Shown piece by piece: positions 61,715 to 64,000 of a DNA stretch of 64,000 nt. The notes under the pieces were generated by a model. It saw only the letters and a list, made by a program, of their open reading frames with translations. It did not search any database and had not been told where the DNA came from. Both the position numbers and the translations under genes were made by a program. Every line of letters starts with the position of its first letter. Position 1 is the first letter of the stretch. The DNA is from Nostoc calcicola FACHB-3891 (lineage in GTDB: Bacteria > Cyanobacteriota > Cyanobacteriia > Cyanobacteriales > Nostocaceae), in NCBI RefSeq assembly GCF_014697355.1, contig NZ_JACJRQ010000001.1, positions 558,001-622,000 of the forward strand. Direction: 5' to 3'.

Positions 61715-61918
61715 CCCTCTAAAATACTTAGGCTGTAATTACTGCTTATAAAGTTCTGAAACCTTTCAAAAAATGAAATTATTAAAGTAACGTGTAACAT
61801 ATTATGAATCGTTGGCAGACTCAAATTAATCGCACCCGAAAAATGTAACAATACCATATACCTTCTTCCCATTATTTAGGAAGACTCTTGCACGAAAAAT
61901 TAACAGAAAAAATCAAGT
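61715..61918. promoter_or_regulatory. promoter region of the Trypco1/protease module
   Basis: The 204-bp unique AT-rich stretch between the repeat and ATG 61919 presumably has the promoter. No sharp operator palindrome is visible. Confidence 0.35.
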
Positions 61919-62230
61919 ATGGCAGAAAAAACCAAAATTATTTCCTTTCAACTTTCTGACCGCAAAATAATTAAAGTAGAAGTTACACCTATAGGGGAAC
62001 AACCTGTTTCTGATGAAACCAGAGTCTTTAAACAAGCAACAGAAATTATTAAATCCATTGCTGAAGATGTCGCAAGTACATTAAAAGATATTAGCGAGAC
62101 AGTCAAGCCAGATAAATTTAGTGTCAAACTAGGTTTACAAATTGGAGTTGAGTCAGGACAACTAACCGCTTTAATTGTCAAAGGAACAGGCACAGCTAAC
62201 CTAGAAATTACGATGGAATGGGGTAAATAA
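61919..62230 (+). CDS. Trypco1-like (trypsin co-occurring) small protein
   Basis: The 103-residue protein MAEKTKIISFQLSDRKIIKV has alternating beta strands, a central helix (FKQATEIIKSIAEDVASTLK) and LGLQIGVESGQLTALIVKGT, ending in NLEITMEWGK. This GVEVG-like beta layout is typical of CU044_2847/Trypco1 proteins, small domains found next to trypsin-like proteases in predicted conflict systems. It is thought to be the protease's partner or cleavage target. It lies 211 bp before the protease gene on the same strand. Confidence 0.75.
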   Translation: MAEKTKIISFQLSDRKIIKVEVTPIGEQPVSDETRVFKQATEIIKSIAEDVASTLKDISETVKPDKFSVKLGLQIGVESGQLTALIVKGTGTANLEITMEWGK

Positions 62231-62244
62231 CAGTTGATTGTTTT

Positions 62245-62394
62245 ATACCAATTTAATGTGAAATTGCACATATCTCGATCCCCCTAAATCCCCCTTAAAA
62301 AAGGGGACTTTAATAGATGTTTTTCCGGTTCCCCCCTTATTAAGGGGGGGCTAGGGGGGATCGAATTATATGCAGTCTCATAGAAAATTGGTAT
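62245..62394. repeat. nested element: ATACCAATTT shell, GATCCCCC core
   Basis: Outer ATACCAATTT / AAATTGGTAT enclose a palindrome from GATCCCCCTAAATCCCCC to GGCTAGGGGGGATC (62277-62362). It sits between the Trypco1 gene and the protease gene, so it is probably part of their transcript. Confidence 0.8.
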
Positions 62395-62441
62395 TACAGT
62401 TGTGGTAATCTTTTTACAAAGATGCTAGGTGAGAGCAATTG

Positions 62442-64000
62442 ATGGGTAACGAAGACGATTTACAACGCTGTACAGTGCGTTTAAATGTTGCCAGTAGTCA
62501 GGGAACAGGTTTTTTTGTTGCACCGAATTGGATTCTCACCTGCGCCCATGTAGTTGAATCTGCAAAAGATAACCCCGTGCAAGTATTCTGGAAAGCAGAA
62601 AACCAGAATTACACAGCTAAAGTTACGCAATCATACAAATATCCCATTGATTTAGCCCTTTTACAACTGGACGAGGATTATTTGGATCATCCCTGTGTTG
62701 AATTGGATGACACAAAACCTAATACCAACGATGATTTATATATTTTCGGTTATCCCAAGAATAGCGAAGTTGATTATTCGCTGGGAGATTCAGCAAGCTT
62801 TAAATATGAAGGAATAAGTTTTAAACAGGATATTATTCTCTATAAATTAAAGCAAGGGCAAGTTATCTCTGGCTTTAGTGGTTCGCCTTTACTAAATTTA
62901 CTAACAGGAAAAGTTTGTGGAATTGTGCATCTTTCCCGTGATGAGGGTAACGATTTAGGGGGGCGGGCAGTTTCGGCTCAAATGATTGTGCAACAGTTTC
63001 CTGAAATTGCCCTACTCAATCAACAATTTCATCAGCCAAAGCCCAAAGGTGATAATCCATTTGAATTTGGTTCTCCTGTTCCTCCACAACGTTTTTACGG
63101 ACGGAGAAAAGAGATTTTAGAGATTAAAAACCGCATTGGCGCGATTAGTCCTCAATGTGTCAATTTGGTAGGCTTGCGGCGCAATGGAAAAACCTCTCTA
63201 TTGCGATATATCAAAGAAAGAATCAGCGAATTTTGTTCGCCAAAACAAAAGCCTTTAGTTGTTTTTTTAGATTTAACGAGTAAGAATTTTCATACTCCAG
63301 AGGGGATTATTGAAGGCTTAAGGCGAGGGATTCACAAACTAACAGGGAATTCTCCTTGGTTAAAGGAAGATAATGAAGATGGCTTTGCAGTAGAAGATAG
63401 CTTACAGTTTTTAGTAGATGAAGGGTATCGTTTAATTATTTTATTGGATGAGTTTGAAGCCATTGCTAGTAAAAAAGATAGATTAGAATTGTTTCAGGAT
63501 TGGGGAGAAGATTGGCGTTCTAAGGCTTGTGCAGGTTTATTAACAATGGTAATTGGCAGCAAACGCCCTCTTAATGAAGTTTACAAAACTTTGAGTCTGG
63601 GTTCTCCCTTTGACAATATTTTCAGTACGACTATTTTAGGGGCATTAGAGGAGGAAGCTTGGCAAAGCATCATCCAGAAAGGATTTCCGGCTAATTCTGC
63701 GCTATTGGAATGGATAGATGAGTTAGCAGGAGGGTTGCCCTATTATGTGCAGATGGCAGGGGCGATGTTGTGGCAATATGGGAATCAAGAAATAGCTAAA
63801 AATGAGTTTAATTTTCAAGCAAAGCCTCGTTTTGAAGAACTTTGGAAAGATTTAACCGAAGTTGAACGTTTAGCATTGCGTTATGAGTTGGGAGGGGGTA
63901 ATTTACCTATTCGCGATCGGGCAATTATAGATAGGCTTCAACGTCATGGGTTATTACGGAAGAATAGGGGTTTATTTAGCAGTGTGTTTGCAGAGTTTGT
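62442..64000 (+). CDS. trypsin-like protease fused to nSTAND ATPase; frame break at T6; runs off window
   Basis: From ATG 62442 the frame encodes a trypsin-like domain with H36 (TCAHVVE) and D70 (YPIDLALLQL). At a run of six T (62819-62824) the frame ends ten codons later at TAA 62850-62852. Reading continues in the -1 frame as KQDIILYKLKQGQVISGFSG, supplying the catalytic Ser (AGT 62879-62881, GFSGSP). A STAND-type ATPase follows: FYGRRKEILEI, P-loop GLRRNGKTSLL, Walker B LIILLDEFEAI, then helical winged-helix-like sequence open to base 64000. Such protease-STAND fusions are predicted immune sensors. The break may be mutation, sequencing error or frameshifting; see findings. Confidence 0.85.
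   Translation, partial: MGNEDDLQRCTVRLNVASSQGTGFFVAPNWILTCAHVVESAKDNPVQVFWKAENQNYTAKVTQSYKYPIDLALLQLDEDYLDHPCVELDDTKPNTNDDLYIFGYPKNSEVDYSLGDSASFKYEGISFKQDIILYKLKQGQVISGFSGSPLLNLLTGKVCGIVHLSRDEGNDLGGRAVSAQMIVQQFPEIALLNQQFHQPKPKGDNPFEFGSPVPPQRFYGRRKEILEIKNRIGAISPQCVNLVGLRRNGKTSLLRYIKERISEFCSPKQKPLVVFLDLTSKNFHTPEGIIEGLRRGIHKLTGNSPWLKEDNEDGFAVEDSLQFLVDEGYRLIILLDEFEAIASKKDRLELFQDWGEDWRSKACAGLLTMVIGSKRPLNEVYKTLSLGSPFDNIFSTTILGALEEEAWQSIIQKGFPANSALLEWIDELAGGLPYYVQMAGAMLWQYGNQEIAKNEFNFQAKPRFEELWKDLTEVERLALRYELGGGNLPIRDRAIIDRLQRHGLLRKNRGLFSSVFAEF
62809..62852 (+). other. T_TTT_TTA slippery heptamer with upstream AAGGA, in-frame stop
   Basis: Zero-frame codons AGT TTT TTA form the classical U_UUU_UUA heptamer at 62819-62825. 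A -1 slip there joins exactly to the downstream protease-ATPase frame. An SD-like AAGGA lies at 62809-62813. I see no strong downstream stem-loop. A single-T deletion from a T7 run would give the same picture. Confidence 0.5.

Overview
The window looks like chromosomal DNA of a filamentous, heterocyst-type cyanobacterium of the Nostoc/Anabaena group. The basis is dense GCGATCGC (HIP1) palindromes, heptamer-type short tandem repeats in most intergenic gaps, and cyanobacterial protein families (DUF2839, DUF3611, DUF4347, RRM-type Rbp, Uma2 paralogues, PAS-rich hybrid kinases). Species cannot be fixed from the sequence alone.

Layout. 1-3.7 kb: tail of an OmpR-type response regulator, a NACHT-type gene remnant, a tnpB-only IS605-like element and a 21-bp/83-bp repeat block. 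3.7-17.2 kb: acyltransferase, XRE regulator plus a very large PAS/GAF hybrid histidine kinase, an arsenic operon (aquaporin, arsI, arsC) behind two ArsR-type operators, a double-GGDEF protein, glycogen debranching enzyme and two Uma2 genes. 17.4-20 kb: a HigBA toxin-antitoxin pair and an AT-rich two-gene operon (nucleotidyltransferase + DUF262). 20.1-24.7 kb: housekeeping cluster secE-nusG-rplK-rplA-rplJ-rplL with an L10 leader, tRNA-Trp and rplS. 24.8-31.9 kb: two glycosyltransferases around a 1415-residue DUF4347/beta-helix/RTX protein, and a PEP-CTERM remnant. 32-41.9 kb: RND efflux pump, RNA-binding protein, degenerate DinG-like helicase, M48 protease and a Spy-like periplasmic protein. 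41.9-44 kb: a second IS605-type element with intact tnpB and a dead tnpA, abutting a broken Uma2 gene. 44.1-51.1 kb: lysS (KTSC fusion), a Gp49/XRE toxin-antitoxin pair with a duplicated antitoxin tail, and a TPR-CHAT protease. 51.5-61.2 kb: geranylgeranyl-reductase family enzyme, pfkA, era, NarL regulator, YdeI, DUF3611, TspO and VanX-type dipeptidase. 61.3-64 kb: a 9 x 21-bp repeat, then a small Trypco1-like gene and a trypsin-nSTAND ATPase that runs off the end and carries a frame break at a T6 run.

How genes work together: the arsenic operon combines arsenate reduction, C-As bond cleavage and an arsenite-permeable channel. The ribosomal cluster is a conventional operon interrupted by repeats. 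Conflict/defence-type modules (Uma2, HigBA, NTase-DUF262, Gp49-XRE, TPR-CHAT, Trypco1/trypsin-STAND, NACHT remnant) are scattered among housekeeping genes. The best candidates for a poorly described system are the NTase-DUF262 operon and the Trypco1/trypsin-STAND pair with its frame break. A second theme is invasion by small palindromic elements, including in-frame insertions inside at least four coding sequences.
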